A stretch of 64,000 nucleotides of DNA, taken from positions 51,142,807 through 51,206,806 of the forward strand of contig CM060107.1 of assembly GCA_030522415.1 (NCBI GenBank). The letters run 5' to 3'. This document shows, one piece after another, positions 37,036-48,450 of this stretch. The position numbers and the translations under genes are program-made. Below the pieces are notes generated by a model. It was not told the origin of the DNA and searched no databases. It saw only the letters and a program-made list of their open reading frames with translations. Numbering within the stretch: the first letter of the stretch is position 1; each line of letters begins with the position of its first letter. This DNA is from Channallabes apus. Its lineage: Eukaryota > Chordata > Actinopteri > Siluriformes > Clariidae.

Positions 37036-37824
37036 TTTTGTTTCTCTGAAGGAGCATCAGTGCTTTGTAACAGTCAAGAATTTTTCCACCATGGGAAAGT
37101 CTTTAGGAAACCACTGTGGTGTAAAAGAAATGAAACACCTTGGGGCAGTAGTGTTAACGCTGCTTAATCACACTGCCCCATTGTTATGTATTTTTCCTAT
37201 AACAACTTGATGCAGAGGGTTTTATTTGTTAAATACCTGAGAGCTTTGGGAGAACTTAAGAACTTTGTGTATTTTATTTAAACAATTCCTGAAAACATGC
37301 AGTAGAAATGAAAAAATAAATAAAAACTATGAACATATTAATAACCATTTAGCTTATCTCAGTCTTATATCTTTAAATGAACTGAACCAAGACTGAAAAA
37401 AAGAAAATGTATACATTCCATTAATCACAAACTAATTAATGCACTTTCTCACCTGCTTCTACTCCTTGCATTTTGTCATACCATACCTCTATTACAACAT
37501 CCTTCTCCATCACTTCATCTCTCTTCCTCTTTCTCTGCATGTGCCTCCCGCTCCCTCTCTCTCGCTCTGTGATGAATCTGCAGGTCGTGAACGTCTCTAA
37601 TTTAGAGTCAGCCGATACATCTTATCAGCAGGGTTCCCTTTTCTGTCTCCTTCCTTCATCCTTCCATCCGTCTCTCCTTCCTTCTCCCGCAGGCGCAAAT
37701 GAACAGGAAACCGACAAAGACATCTGACAGCATTCTGAATCGGGCCTCTCATTGACTCGGAGTCGCTCGATAATGAAATCAAGCATCGACTGTGTGTGAG
37801 TGAGAGAGGGAGAAAGAGAGAGAG

Positions 37825-37855
<31 letters not shown>

Positions 37856-38886
37856 CATGCCCAGTCTGGGCTGTCGTAGCAGAATTATGCCAGGCTCATT
37901 TTTAATCCACCCCAGCACAGCGGGAATGGAGTGTGTGTGTGTCTATGTGTGTGTGTGTTTAAGGAATGCTCTCTTCCTCTGGCTCTGAGCTCCTACTTAA
38001 TTTAACAGAGCGCCAATTATTGACCGCACCGCCACTTTGAAATCCTTTCCAATTTATTTAAACTGTAAGTGCATGCTAGCCAAGACCTCAGGCTTTAATT
38101 TGCAGCCAAGCGGATCATATATTACTCCACTTAAACTACAGATGAGTATTCCCCTATTAGGGCACGCTTATAGCCCTCTAATACAAAACGAGGGTTATTT
38201 ATGTGTTTTATTGTCCAGGGCATAACCCCAACCCAAGAAAACTCTGTCTTAATTGAATTGATCACATGATGATGACTCTATTAGGCCATTGTCTAAGAGC
38301 ATCGATCAATCAGTTGACACATTTCAGAACTTTTTCTCAAGCAAAAATTTATTTTTTTTGCACATGAAACATTTTACATTTTTTTTTTGTTTTTTTAAAG
38401 ATATGTTTTGCGTGAGTTGTGTATGAATGTATCACATTCCCAGAGTAGCCTAGAGTAGGGTTTGCACAAAAAGACAGTGAGGAAATAAAGAGGGCATTAA
38501 ACAGAGAGCCTCTCAAAACAATATGCCACCACCTCCCCACTTCACTGCAGGAACGGCCAAGCGATTTGTGTCAATGCCAAAAAGTTCATCAGACTAAAGT
38601 CATTTTTTCCACGTACCTTCCAAGACTTTTGGCAATCATCATGTCATACAGTACTTTCATAAAACCAAGCTTTCTGGACTGCCAAGGATCTGGTTATCCT
38701 GCAAAGCTGCAGATCTCTCCAGTTTCTTTTGGGTTAACTGTGACAATTTGTTGCTTCTCTGACTAATAGAATGTGTGTTGAAGGGGAATTGATTCAGTTA
38801 TGTATTGCATTGATATTTTTTAAATACATATATGTTTGCATCTGAGGTGGAAAAATCTTGCAGTTCCCCTTTTATCCTATCTACAG

Positions 38887-38948
<62 letters not shown>

Positions 38949-40800
38949 CAGTAATACTAACTCCTCCCTACTAACTAACCCCCTCTTCACCACTCTAACC
39001 CTTAACCTTTAAACATTCTCTGTGGAAGGTTCCATTTTTACCACAATTCATTAAAGCTCCACCCTGATGCTTCTTCTTCTGTGTTTTCTCCGACAAAGGT
39101 GACTTTACACTATATTGACAGTTGAATTGCACATATAGTACTTGATTTCAAATTTATGTCATCATATCTCTAAGCGGTTGAAGTTTTAGAGTATTGCTCA
39201 AGAGCCCAAGAATGACATGGTGCTGGGGTCCGAGCAGGTCACCTCCTGACCAGCAGTCCAATGCCTTGTCGCTTGTGCATTTTGTTGTGACACTACAAAA
39301 TGTGGAAACGTTCACAGGGAGTGACCAGGCTATGTATACACAATTTATAGTGATATATACTGACAAAAGTTTTTGGACATCCTGTATGAACATTTTTGCT
39401 GGAATGGGGTTCAGGTTAAACAGGTCACAAGAAGTACGGGTAACAAATATGCAGTAAACAATCTTTTTAATATCTTGTGATGCTTAAACAGGTATTGTGA
39501 GGCAAATCTTGGCTTACAGTAACTACAACAGATTTCCCTGCCCCTTGTGAATAAAACAGTACTAAGATATATCTGGTATCTGCACATCAGCACACCAGGA
39601 ACCTGGGAGGTATGGTAATCGCGCTTACGCTTCTTAGACAAGAACAAGGGTTTCGATAACACAACATAGAGATGCACTCATAACAAGGCATTAACCAGAT
39701 ATTATGTGCACGAACCTTAAAGTAAAGTGTCTGTGTTTGGAGCACAGCACAAATTCACCTCAAGATGGATCCAGAACCAGCGGCAACAGTTTTCCTTGCA
39801 CTAACACTCCTTAGGGAGCTGATTAAGAACATTGGTTGTTGTTCCTGCTTAATGACAGCATGCTTCAGCTCTTTCCTTTTTCCAATAGACTATTTTTTTT
39901 CGTAGGTGGTCACAAACGGTTTTAGGTAGAACTCCTTCAGGAAGCTTGATAATCTAATTGTTAAGGGAAAAATAAGAGTAAAATTTTGTTTCCGCACAAG
40001 ATTAAGGGATAATCAGTACAGTAGGTACAGTAGTCCTGTGCTGATCTTTTATACATTTTTCATCTATAACACAGGCCTCATTTTTTATTTTATTTTTTGG
40101 TGGGTTGCATTCTCTCTGGTTGGGAAAGTCCTTTTCCTTTGATGTAAATGAAGTCAATGATGTTGAAATACACACAAATATACACAAATGAGAAACATGC
40201 AATTTGAAGAGCCCAGAAAAATGACGACCAACTCTTCATCTTGGGGGAAACGTGAACGTACCATTCCAGTCATCTGCAATGGATTTCTGAGATAGATTAT
40301 GGTACTAGGTGTTTAGTGCCTACTGTATGTACAGTATATTTGAGAAAATGTGCTTTGTAAGGTGCAACTAGAGCGATGTGTCTCAATTCAGCTGTAATCC
40401 TGATACACAATGTTGAAGCGCTCTCACCCAGTCACCCAAGGAAAGAAAGCACTAAAAGAGCCTCACAAAAAATGGCGAAATTGAACAAGAGGTGCATATG
40501 TTGCCTAAATTGATGCATCCGTTGTTACCACCACATACATATAATTTGCCGATCGCATGTTCCACCTTAAGGTTTCCTCCCCCTCATGACTTTCTGTGAT
40601 GCAACACTCATTACCACGCAAGGTCTTTTTTCTCCATGACAGCTCAGGATTCATTTCATTTTACTAAACAGCTGCTTCAGATTTGTCAGCACAAGGACTG
40701 CAAACATTTATTCGCCCTGTGATGTGACACCTAGGTATCGAAACCGCATCGACCTAGGTAAGCAGGCTTGGACCAGAAGCAAGGTGATAAAAGTAATAGA
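37036..40800. other. Non-coding; (TCTA)n and a candidate conserved element
   Basis: No gene is supported and no ext1 exon 2 was recognised. There is a pure (TCTA)n tetranucleotide tract at 38887-38948 and (GT)n at 37829-37854. The segment 37980-38220 has even composition and repeated TTTAAT and TAAA words, and could be a conserved non-coding element. Confidence 0.4.
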
Positions 40801-40805
40801 CTTAC
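40800..40805 (-). promoter_or_regulatory. ext1: Splice donor of ext1 exon 1
   Basis: On the minus strand the exon ends ...TCA AA and continues GTAAGT, a consensus donor. Read-through would hit a TAA stop at once, which supports splicing here. The phase matches the vertebrate EXT1 exon 1 boundary. Confidence 0.9.
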
Positions 40806-41719
40806 TTTGAGTATTCTTCATTGTCCTGGTCACACCTGGCGTCTTTGTGCTTCTCCCAGTCTTTCCCATGCTTGCAGGTGGTCAACAAAATCATATCTTC
40901 CCCATTATGTATGTGATACAAAGCGTTCCTGGTTTCTGAACCAATTCCAGTAAGGTACCTCTTCCCCTTGAACACCAGAAGGTATTTCCTTGCAGGTGGG
41001 ACATTGTTGGATGTCAAATAACCTTTTTCCCCTCCTTTCTGGGGGTGGTCTTTGGAAAAAAGAGGTATTGAAACGTCAAAATGGCGCCTGAAGTTCTGCA
41101 CGTCAATGCTGGCCTTGGCCAACATGGCCTGCCCTACATCAAATCCCAAATCCTCAGCATAGTCAGGCCACGTCCCAGAGTACAGGTTAAAGATCAGGTG
41201 GTTCCTGCCATCGTTCCACAGTGGAAGGTTCTGGATCTGAGTTCTAACATCCTGCACATATTGAGGCGAGAGCTTGTCTCGGTCCAGCGTGTCTACACTG
41301 AGCACAAAAAGGCACGCCTCACTTGGATCGCTGGTAAAGAACTGGGAGTCCTCGATGGCTGCCAGGACTTTCCGGTAATTCTCGGAAATTCCTGTGACCG
41401 TGCTTGTACCTGGTGGGTACACGTAGACACGGAAGGCACCCTGGCACCGGCCGAAGTCAAAGCATGTGTCCATGCGACAACGCCGACTCTTGTACATGTT
41501 GCTTTGGATCTCGCGCCGCAGAAGCACCAGCGGTCCGTACTCTTCTGGTTCTGCTTCCTCCAGATACACGTATGGGTGCTGGGTATCCTGAAGAAGGGCG
41601 TGAAAGTGCGGCTCTACGCTGCGCGTCTGGAGCTCAGTGGTGTGTAGAGTGCAGATGTAGGCGAGCAGCATGGCGCAAGCTGCCGCCAATGCTAGCACGT
41701 AGCGCTTCTTGGCCTGCAT
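40806..41719 (-). CDS. ext1: Exostosin-1-type glycosyltransferase, first coding exon
   Basis: This exon encodes the first 304 residues, plus two bases, of an EXT1-family enzyme. In vertebrates this enzyme polymerises heparan sulfate (alternating GlcA and GlcNAc) in the Golgi as a complex with EXT2. I chose the ATG at 41719 because it gives MQAKKRY, the conserved EXT1 start. A transmembrane anchor follows (about residues 8-25), then a stem (26-75) and the exostosin domain from about residue 80. Diagnostic stretches are [70 protein letters not shown] and [20 protein letters not shown]. It ends at a GTAAGT donor (40805-40800) in phase 2, as human exon 1 does. The stem is about 16 residues shorter than in human EXT1 and diverged, so it may be a fish-specific paralogue (ext1c-like). 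The GlcNAc-transferase half lies in later exons, which are not in this window. Confidence 0.95.
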
Positions 41720-41808
41720 GTGGACTGGCACGGAGAAGCTCAACGCGCCACGAAGACTCTCATATTGGCGCTAGAGCATAGCGCCAGCGTATGGGCCGCT
41801 GTGAGCAG

Positions 41809-41810
<2 letters not shown>

Positions 41811-41848
<38 letters not shown>
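41811..41848. repeat. (AC)n microsatellite in the ext1 5' region
   Basis: A pure (AC)n run of about 19 units lies 92 bases upstream of the ext1 start codon. It could fall in the 5' untranslated region. Confidence 0.85.
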
Positions 41849-41849
<1 letters not shown>

Positions 41850-42792
41850 TTAGCCAAAAAACAAAGATTACGTGTTGTGTTTGTAAGATGATTCACATGC
41901 ATTATTCTGAGGTAATTTAATTTTAATTATTCTGTTTGTAACACTTTGAGACATGGACAAATGTACAGCAAATATCCCTGTGATTAATTATTAGTGCTGG
42001 AATTCATTAAGTACTTTTTATGATTTAGTTTGACATATCATTAGTGATTTCCCCCTTCCTTTTGATAATTTTTTTTTTTTGGAAAATAATGAAAAGGATA
42101 AAGAAACAAAATATGAGCTCATGCGTGAAATAAACCTGCAAGGTGCCATTTCCTGTTTGCAGTCGAGAAGTGACAGAGTAACAAAGGTGATGGAAATTGC
42201 ATGAAGCGATGTGTGAAATTCTTTGAAAGTGCAAAGAAAGTTGAGAGGAAGCGGCGACAAAGGCGGCGCACCTGTTCGAGCGCACGTGCCGTTAACCAAC
42301 CTTCAGCTTCGGTCGAGAAGATCCATGCATCATTTAGAGCAAGATGGAGCATTTTCTTCATGGAGTCAGTCAGACTGATATTTTAGACATGAAATATGAT
42401 TCCCTGAAGGAGAAACGTGGTGAGTGGAACTCGAGACACGTTCCCAAGACATTGTTTTTTTTTCCCCTTCAAAATGGATTTAACATCAGTTAAGCGGATA
42501 TCGCTTTTCCTCTGCTTTAAATGTTCACGTGCTGAGGATCATCCTGATACTGTATTAATCCTGAAAGCGTGGGTTTTCCCAAAAGCACATCTAATCCCAT
42601 GCTTTATACACTGCTCCTGTCATCATTCTTGTCTAAAAGACCTGTATTTTACTTCTTCACAGATTTGGACTCTTACCTGGTTCTGTAACAGCATAAGAAC
42701 ATACATGAATAAACTACATTCATCAGTACTTTAAAAATAACTGATAACATTTTAAGGCTTTAAAGTCAGTTTCGGTCAAAGTGACGAAAATC

Positions 42793-42971
42793 TGGTGAAA
42801 CCTGACAGGATAATAAAACTTCATTTAGCTCTGAGGTAAAACTTTCTTGCTTTCTCTTTTCTTTTCTTTTCTTTTTTTTCCCGCCAAGATTCCTGTCAGA
42901 TCCAGCGCCCTCCGCGCGCTCCTCCGCCGTCTCGCGCGCGCGTCCCCCACTTCAGACAGAAAGTTTGTTTA
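42793..42971. repeat. Direct duplication near the ext1 promoter, CpG-rich copy
   Basis: This segment runs from CCTGACAGGATAATAAAACT through CCGCCAAGATTCCTGTCAGA to CACTTCAGACAGAAAGTTTG. It recurs at 43395-43543. This copy keeps its CpGs. Confidence 0.85.
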
Positions 42972-43270
42972 ACGGCGCAGACACACCGAGCATCCCGCGC
43001 GCCTCAGGGGCCGAGCGCGCGCGCGGTCCGGTCTTAATCCAACAACAACAACAACCATAACAACCAAAATACACAAGTGACATGAAATGGCGTTAAAACC
43101 GCCTCATCCTTTTGCGACACGGAGTAATTTCTAGCAACCGTTTCCACGGTGATCGTCTCAGTGACATGCGCGCGCGGATGAAACCGAATCAGACTCTGAG
43201 CGCGAGCAACCCTGCCTCAGCATCATCTGAGGAGAGACGAGCTATGGTGCGCCGATCGGGTCAAACTGTC
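42890..43270 (-). promoter_or_regulatory. ext1: CpG-rich putative promoter region of ext1
   Basis: The segment holds dense CpG runs (for example CTCGCGCGCGCG near 42931, GAGCGCGCGCGCGGTCCG near 43012 and CATGCGCGCGCGGATG near 43166) within AT-rich surroundings. It is 1.2-1.5 kb upstream of the ext1 start codon. No TATA box is evident, as is usual for CpG-type promoters. The transcription start cannot be placed from sequence alone. Confidence 0.5.
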
Positions 43271-43394
43271 GCTGGTATGGAGAGCCAAACGGATCAAAAT
43301 TTATCAGATCTTTTAAAAGGCTGTTATCTCTCTTCTCTCCCTCTCCCTGTCTCTCTTCTGCTGAGAGACTTTTTAGTCAAAAAAGATGTTGATC

Positions 43395-43543
43395 AGGTGA
43401 CATCCTGACAAATAAAACTTCATTTAGCAACGAGAGAAAGTTTGCTTTCTTTTTTTTCCTGCCAAGATTCCTGTCAGATCCAGTACCTCCGCGTGCTCTT
43501 CTACCATCTCACACGTGTTCCCCACTTTAGACAAAGTTTGTCC
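43395..43543. repeat. Direct duplication near the ext1 promoter, CpG-depleted copy
   Basis: The second copy starts CCTGACAAATAAAACTTCAT, contains TGCCAAGATTCCTGTCAGAT and ends CACTTTAGACAAAGTTTG. Most substitutions relative to the 42793-42971 copy turn CG into TG or CA. Confidence 0.85.
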
Positions 43544-43559
43544 AGGTGGTCCAGACCCC

Positions 43560-44115
43560 CGTCTGCCCTCCTAACCTGTCTGACTCATCCAGGTGCCCCA
43601 CTTCTGGTTGGAGATTTTGTCGCATGGAAGCCCCATGTGGTCAGTTAAGGTGGCTGGGGATGGTTCCAGTTCACCATGTGATGCAGACAGCTGTTCCCTA
43701 AGGACGTATGACGGCAGTCGCTCAATACTTTAGGGCTGCAATTTCCTACAGTTTTTTTTTTTACCTGAGCCTTCAATGACGAAACTGGAATTTAATCACA
43801 TCTTCTGTTATATTGAACTTCCAGCTGCCTAACACACAATATGACTGAAAAACTATTTCTGCTATCTGTTTTGGCCCAAATGAGGATGGCTTCCATCTTG
43901 AGTCTGGTTTATCTTAATATTTCTTCCTATTGCCATCTCAGGGAGTTTTTCTTTGCCACTGTTGACCCTTGGCTTGCTCATCAGGGACAATCATATTTTC
44001 TCACACATTTTATACACATTTCTACAATTTTGAATTCCATAAATTGATTCTGTAAAACTGCTTTCAAAAATCACCACTGTTAACAGCGCTTTACAAATTC
44101 TATTGAATTAAACTG
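43560..44115 (+). mobile_element. Teleost dispersed repeat with a GGGAGTTTTTC core
   Basis: The sequence GAGGATGGCTTCCATCTTGA is followed by GTCTGGTT, TTTCTTCCTATTGCCATCTC, AGGGAGTTTTTCTTTGCCAC, GGCTTGCTCATCAGGGACA and AACAGCGCTTTACAAATTC. It is the plus-strand counterpart of the copy at 48160-48450. The core resembles the Deu-domain of some vertebrate SINEs, but that link is from memory and uncertain. Confidence 0.6.
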
Positions 44116-44206
44116 AAAAAAAGTTTTAATTTGGTATTGCGTTTTGTTGTTTTTTTTTAATTAGTGAGATTGCTAAAAAAAAATGCCTCATACAGGTGAA
44201 TCACTT

Positions 44207-44350
44207 GGCGGCAAAGTGACGTAGTGGTTAGCACTGTTGCCTTGAACCACCGAGATCTGGGTTCGATGCCCACCTGTGTGCATGGAGTTTGCATGTTCTC
44301 TGTGCTTGGTGGGTTTCCTCCAGGTACTCAGATTTCCTGACACAGTATTA
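44207..44350 (+). mobile_element. Teleost SINE, 5' half
   Basis: The copy reads GTAGTGGTTAGCACTGTTGC, GGGTTCGATGCCCACC, TGTGCATGGAGTTTGCATGT and TGGTGGGTTTCCTCCAGGTA, then stops near a decayed ACAGTATTAGACTTATTGGC. Confidence 0.75.
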
Positions 44351-45854
44351 GACTTATTGGCTTTAGTTAAAGGCCAACCCCTTAAGTAACTGTCACAGAA
44401 ATGATGGGTTTATCATTATTTTACTTACATTGACATTTTATCATGTGGATATCAATTACACATTTTTTTTTACCTGGGTACATATATGGGGATGTTCTAA
44501 GTGACGTCTTAATACATCAATTCTTTGTATTGGCAAAATGAACTGTTATCTGAAAGTTTTTCTTCTACATTTTCTGTAACATCAATTGTGCTGGCTGTGA
44601 GGAAAAAGCAGAGGTGTATATAATAATAATGCCCAGGTTATAAATGTTATGATTTTTACAGATAGAAACAACAACAACAATAATAATAATAATGACAATA
44701 ATAATAAAAAAAAAAAAATAATAATAATAATCATCATCATCATAATCATCATCATAATCATAATAATGTCAGCACTTTGTAGAATAAAAAAGTCATTAAT
44801 TAAGTGTTTTTTGGAATAAATAAAAGCGAGTAATTGCTAGAATGTAAGTTATAACAAGAACTACAGTAAGTGTTTTTTTGGATATTCCACAAAATTAAAT
44901 ATAACTGTTTATGAGTAGATGTAAGCATAATATATTATTCAATGATATCAAATTTGTAATTAAAGTGGTATAAGGGTTATGTAACATAATAGAATGTGGT
45001 GTTGGAAAGCAAGAAATGATGGGTTGTAACAATAACTCTGCTCTCTATTCGTCATGAGGAGAAGATTATTTTTATTGCATTTTTTCTTATTTATCTAAAA
45101 CAATTGTTTTAGTAAAAAACAAGTGCTTACTCAATTGTACAGAATTAATCATTTTCCTTAAACACAAAAAAATAGTTAAATTCCATACTTTATTTTTTTA
45201 CTCATGTTATTTGATCTTTACCTGCAATTCTGTGTATGCGAAAGACAATTAAACTGAATTATGTATGTATTTATTTATTTATTTATTTATTTATTGTTGG
45301 TTCATTATACACAGCACTGCTCTGCCATTGGCATTTTTAAAATCTTGACCAAACTAATAATTTCATCTTCATTATTTATAGATACAACACATATTAATGA
45401 TTACTATTTTAAGACAACCTTTAGTGCCGCATTAATATTTACACAGTCTCCTGTAAAATTCTTCAAACATTCTAAAAGATTGAAAGCGCCCTGCATTCGT
45501 AATATCATGATCTGGGATAAAATGTAACACGATAGATGTGACTGCTGTGATCTAATGATGCCATCTAGAGGTCTTTGATGTAACCCTGTGTCCGGTAAAG
45601 GGAAAAAAAACTCTGTCTGTGGAGTAGCAAGTCTTTATCTATCCTATTGATTAGTGCACACGGCTTTGTTAATTATCGCCACAATGATAGACTGCCGATC
45701 AAAGTTATTGAACATCTGTAGTTTCTTCTGTTTTATTACAGCTGATTTATTACTAGTATCAGATGAAGCCCTGAGGTGTAGAATGAGAATTAAATAAGGG
45801 AAAATATTAAACCAGTGCTTTTAATCAAGACCTAAATTATTCAAATTTATGAGA
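44351..45854. other. Non-coding; (AAT)n/(CAT)n and (ATTT)n tracts
   Basis: No gene is supported. An (AAT)n to (CAT)n compound microsatellite lies at 44676-44766 and (TTTA)n at 45266-45295. Confidence 0.5.
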
Positions 45855-46310
45855 TATCATGTTGGTTCAGTGGTTAGCAAGGTTGTGCCTCACCTCCAGG
45901 TTAAGGCCGTAAATTTTTACCTCCGGTCTGTGAGTGCTTTGTAGGTTCCCTCTGTTTTGTAGGCTGATTGGTTTTTCAAAATTGTCCATAGTGTATAATT
46001 GAGCATGCGAGTGTGTGCTTGTACCCTGTGATGAGGACAGGGGTAACAGGCAATGGACTATGATCCAGAACGTCTCAGGTTCAAACCTCACCTTCACCAT
46101 GTTGCCCATCTTGGCCCCTTGAGCATGGCTTTTTGCTCAGATGTATAATGGAAGTAAAGATAAAAATGTAAGTTGTTCTGAAAAAGGGTCTGCCAATTGC
46201 CATGAATGTAAATATAATGGATATGTTGACAGCCATCTAATTTGTCTCTGTCTTGTGCCCTGAGTTCCCTGGGATAGGCTCCAGGCTCCCTGCACATGAT
46301 AAACACTATG
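45855..46310 (+). mobile_element. Teleost SINE split by another SINE
   Basis: The degraded head and middle of the abundant SINE (45855-46028) read GTGGTTAGCAAGG, CATGCGAGTGTGTGC and GTACCCTGTGATG. The tail (46250-46310) reads TTGTGCCCTGAGTTCCCTGG and GATAGGCTCCAGG. Between them (46031-46212) lies a different tRNA-derived SINE: CAGGTTCAAACCTCACC, GGCCCCTTGAGCATGGC and GGTCTGCCAATTGCCATGAA. Confidence 0.65.
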
Positions 46311-46574
46311 GACCATACAGTTTACTACAGTATAAATTCAACTGTATTAAATTGACAGGGTTACTGTACTGTACTGTATGTGATGAAGTGAAGCCACTTG
46401 TACCAGCACATCTCAAATCCTTTTTAACAATCTACAGTACCTGCTCAATAATCAACACGTCATGCATTTTTATTGTTAAATTTTAGTTGCATTTAATGAT
46501 GTGGAACAATTTATTCCCTGGGATTACTTCATTTATAGCAGCTATAAACAGGTTACTATCTCACCAAGTTAATT

Positions 46575-46605
<31 letters not shown>

Positions 46606-47379
46606 ACACTTACAAAAAGATCACAGCTTGTACTGTTAGTGGAAATGCATTACTGTAAATTCATTACCCGGTTAATTAACCTTCTCATGAATCAGAACTA
46701 AGCACTGTGGTATAAATGGTAGTAACGATTTATTTAAATTTCCTATTAATTGTTTGCACTCTACTGCCAACAGTGATGAATGTTGAGGAAAAGAAAATGT
46801 TTGAGTGAGAAAGTATAATTCAGAATAGCCTGAACGAGCAGTGCGTAATGGTATCTGTGCGTGTCTGTGTGTGTTGGAGTGTAAATCTCATTTTCCTCCC
46901 ATTCCTCTTTTCTGTTGCTTCATTAGGCACGTAGCGGCTGTCCTTTGCTAGCGGCTATGCTAACAGCATATTCTAGCACCTCGGTGCAAATGGGGAAAGT
47001 TGCTCACGCGCTAATGACCGAAGCACTTCTTGACATTGCAGAGGAACAGGACATAATGTTCATTTCACTCTTTCTGAAAATGTGACAATTTTTTTTCCCC
47101 TCTGAAGCGCTAAATTAAACCAGGTGCTAGGCATCAGACACTAAGCTGAATTAATTCATCAGTGAAGAGTTCACCCTTGCTTAAGGACTGTGCTGTCCGA
47201 GTAGGAGGAATGGTGTTACTCAAGCTTTCCTGTCAGTCAGAATGACGCTAGTCAATCAGGGTTATACTGTATGAGAGCTTGTGTTTGCAGAAGAACATAG
47301 ATGGCACTAGCATTAGCCTGAACAAGCCAGTTTGAAGCTCTTATGTGATACTGAATGAATGAGCCATAATTGTGTATCT
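46311..47379. other. Non-coding; (AG)n and a candidate conserved element
   Basis: No gene is supported. There is an (AG)n tract at 46576-46605. The stretch about 46890-47170 has even composition and no repeat similarity that I recognise, and may be conserved non-coding sequence. Confidence 0.4.
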
Positions 47380-47990
47380 GTGGGAGGGAATGCTGTTGTG
47401 ATGAATATCAGCACAGCTTTGATGTGGTAAAAAGCAAGTACCACTAGTTAGTGCTAAAGGCATCAAAAAGGAGTGCTGTTGTGATTAATATCAGCATGGC
47501 TTTAATGTAGTGCCAAAGGCATTGCAGCTGTGCTGATATTCAGCACAACAGCATAACATTGAATGTGATATTGCTTTTATATCAAAAACTGCATTTATTA
47601 TGAATAGATTATAATTTATTTCTTTAGTTAAGCAGTTATTTTGCTACGCCAACACATATCCATTCATGACTGGCCGAACTAACTCTAATTGGCTTTATAG
47701 CCATTAAAAGAATATGGATGGTTCAGAGGCAATTTGAAATGACTTAGAAGCAATTATTAAGGAGTCAAAGTGTTTGTTTAAGATGTGTCTTCTTGCTGAA
47801 TGTGCTTCTGTGACTTTTTCTGAATTTTAGTTTTGGCAGGCAGTTGCTCTCTCCTCAGTACTGTGGACTGTACAGATCTACCTTCACCCATGCTGTGAAT
47901 AATGCTGTGATTAGAATACCTGGGATTTGGAGTGATACATATAGTTAAATATTGCAATGGTGCAATAACCATTATGACCAATCATCTCAT
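47380..47990. repeat. Hairpin-containing dispersed repeat (copy B)
   Basis: This is the uninterrupted counterpart of the repeat split at 21005-23070. GAATATCAGCACAGC (47403) and CTGTGCTGATATTCAGCACA (47528) form inverted repeats. TTATTTTGCTACGCCAACAC and TTTTGGCAGGCAGTTGCTCT match the other copy. No coding sequence is seen; it is probably an old non-autonomous DNA element. Confidence 0.6.
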
Positions 47991-48159
47991 GACCAATCAT
48001 CTCGTCCAATCAGAAGGCTTGGTTTATTTATTTATTTATTTATTTATTGCTGTTGCTATTTGATTATTCATTTACAACCATGCTATTGAAATTTCTTTGT
48101 CTAAAATAAAACATCTGTATGTGTCTAATTCCTTATACTGTACAACCACTACAACAGAT

Positions 48160-48450
48160 TTGTTTAAAAAGCAATAGTGAGCAGAGCAAGGAACATAAGT
48201 CTGGACCTATTAGTTAAGGAATTAAGAAAATCTATGTTATCCCATTAAATTTGTCACAACAGCTTTAGAAAAGTGCAGAAAAAACAAGTTCTGTAGTAAA
48301 TTCTAAATGGATAAATTAAACCCCAATGAGCAAGCTAAGGGTGACAGTGGCTAGAAAAACTCCCTGAGAACTCATGAGAAAGAAACCTTGTGAAAGAACC
48401 AGACTCAAACGAGAACCCATGAACATCTGGATGACTCCAGATAGTGTGAT
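48160..48450 (-). mobile_element. Teleost dispersed repeat with a GGGAGTTTTTC core, minus strand
   Basis: In plus orientation it reads AATGAGCAAGCTAAGGGTGA, CAGTGGCTAGAAAAACTCCC, TGAGAACTCATGAGAAAGAA and ACCAGACTCAAACGAGAACC. This is the reverse of the core blocks at 43880-43990. Confidence 0.6.

Noticed and set aside
41081..41647. 188-codon open frame on the plus strand
   Set aside because: It is the antisense shadow of ext1 exon 1, whose protein is clearly recognisable on the minus strand.
43112..43408. 98-codon open frame in the CpG-rich ext1 upstream region
   Set aside because: CpG-rich DNA yields chance frames because it is poor in stops. The frame runs into the duplicated segment and has no family match.
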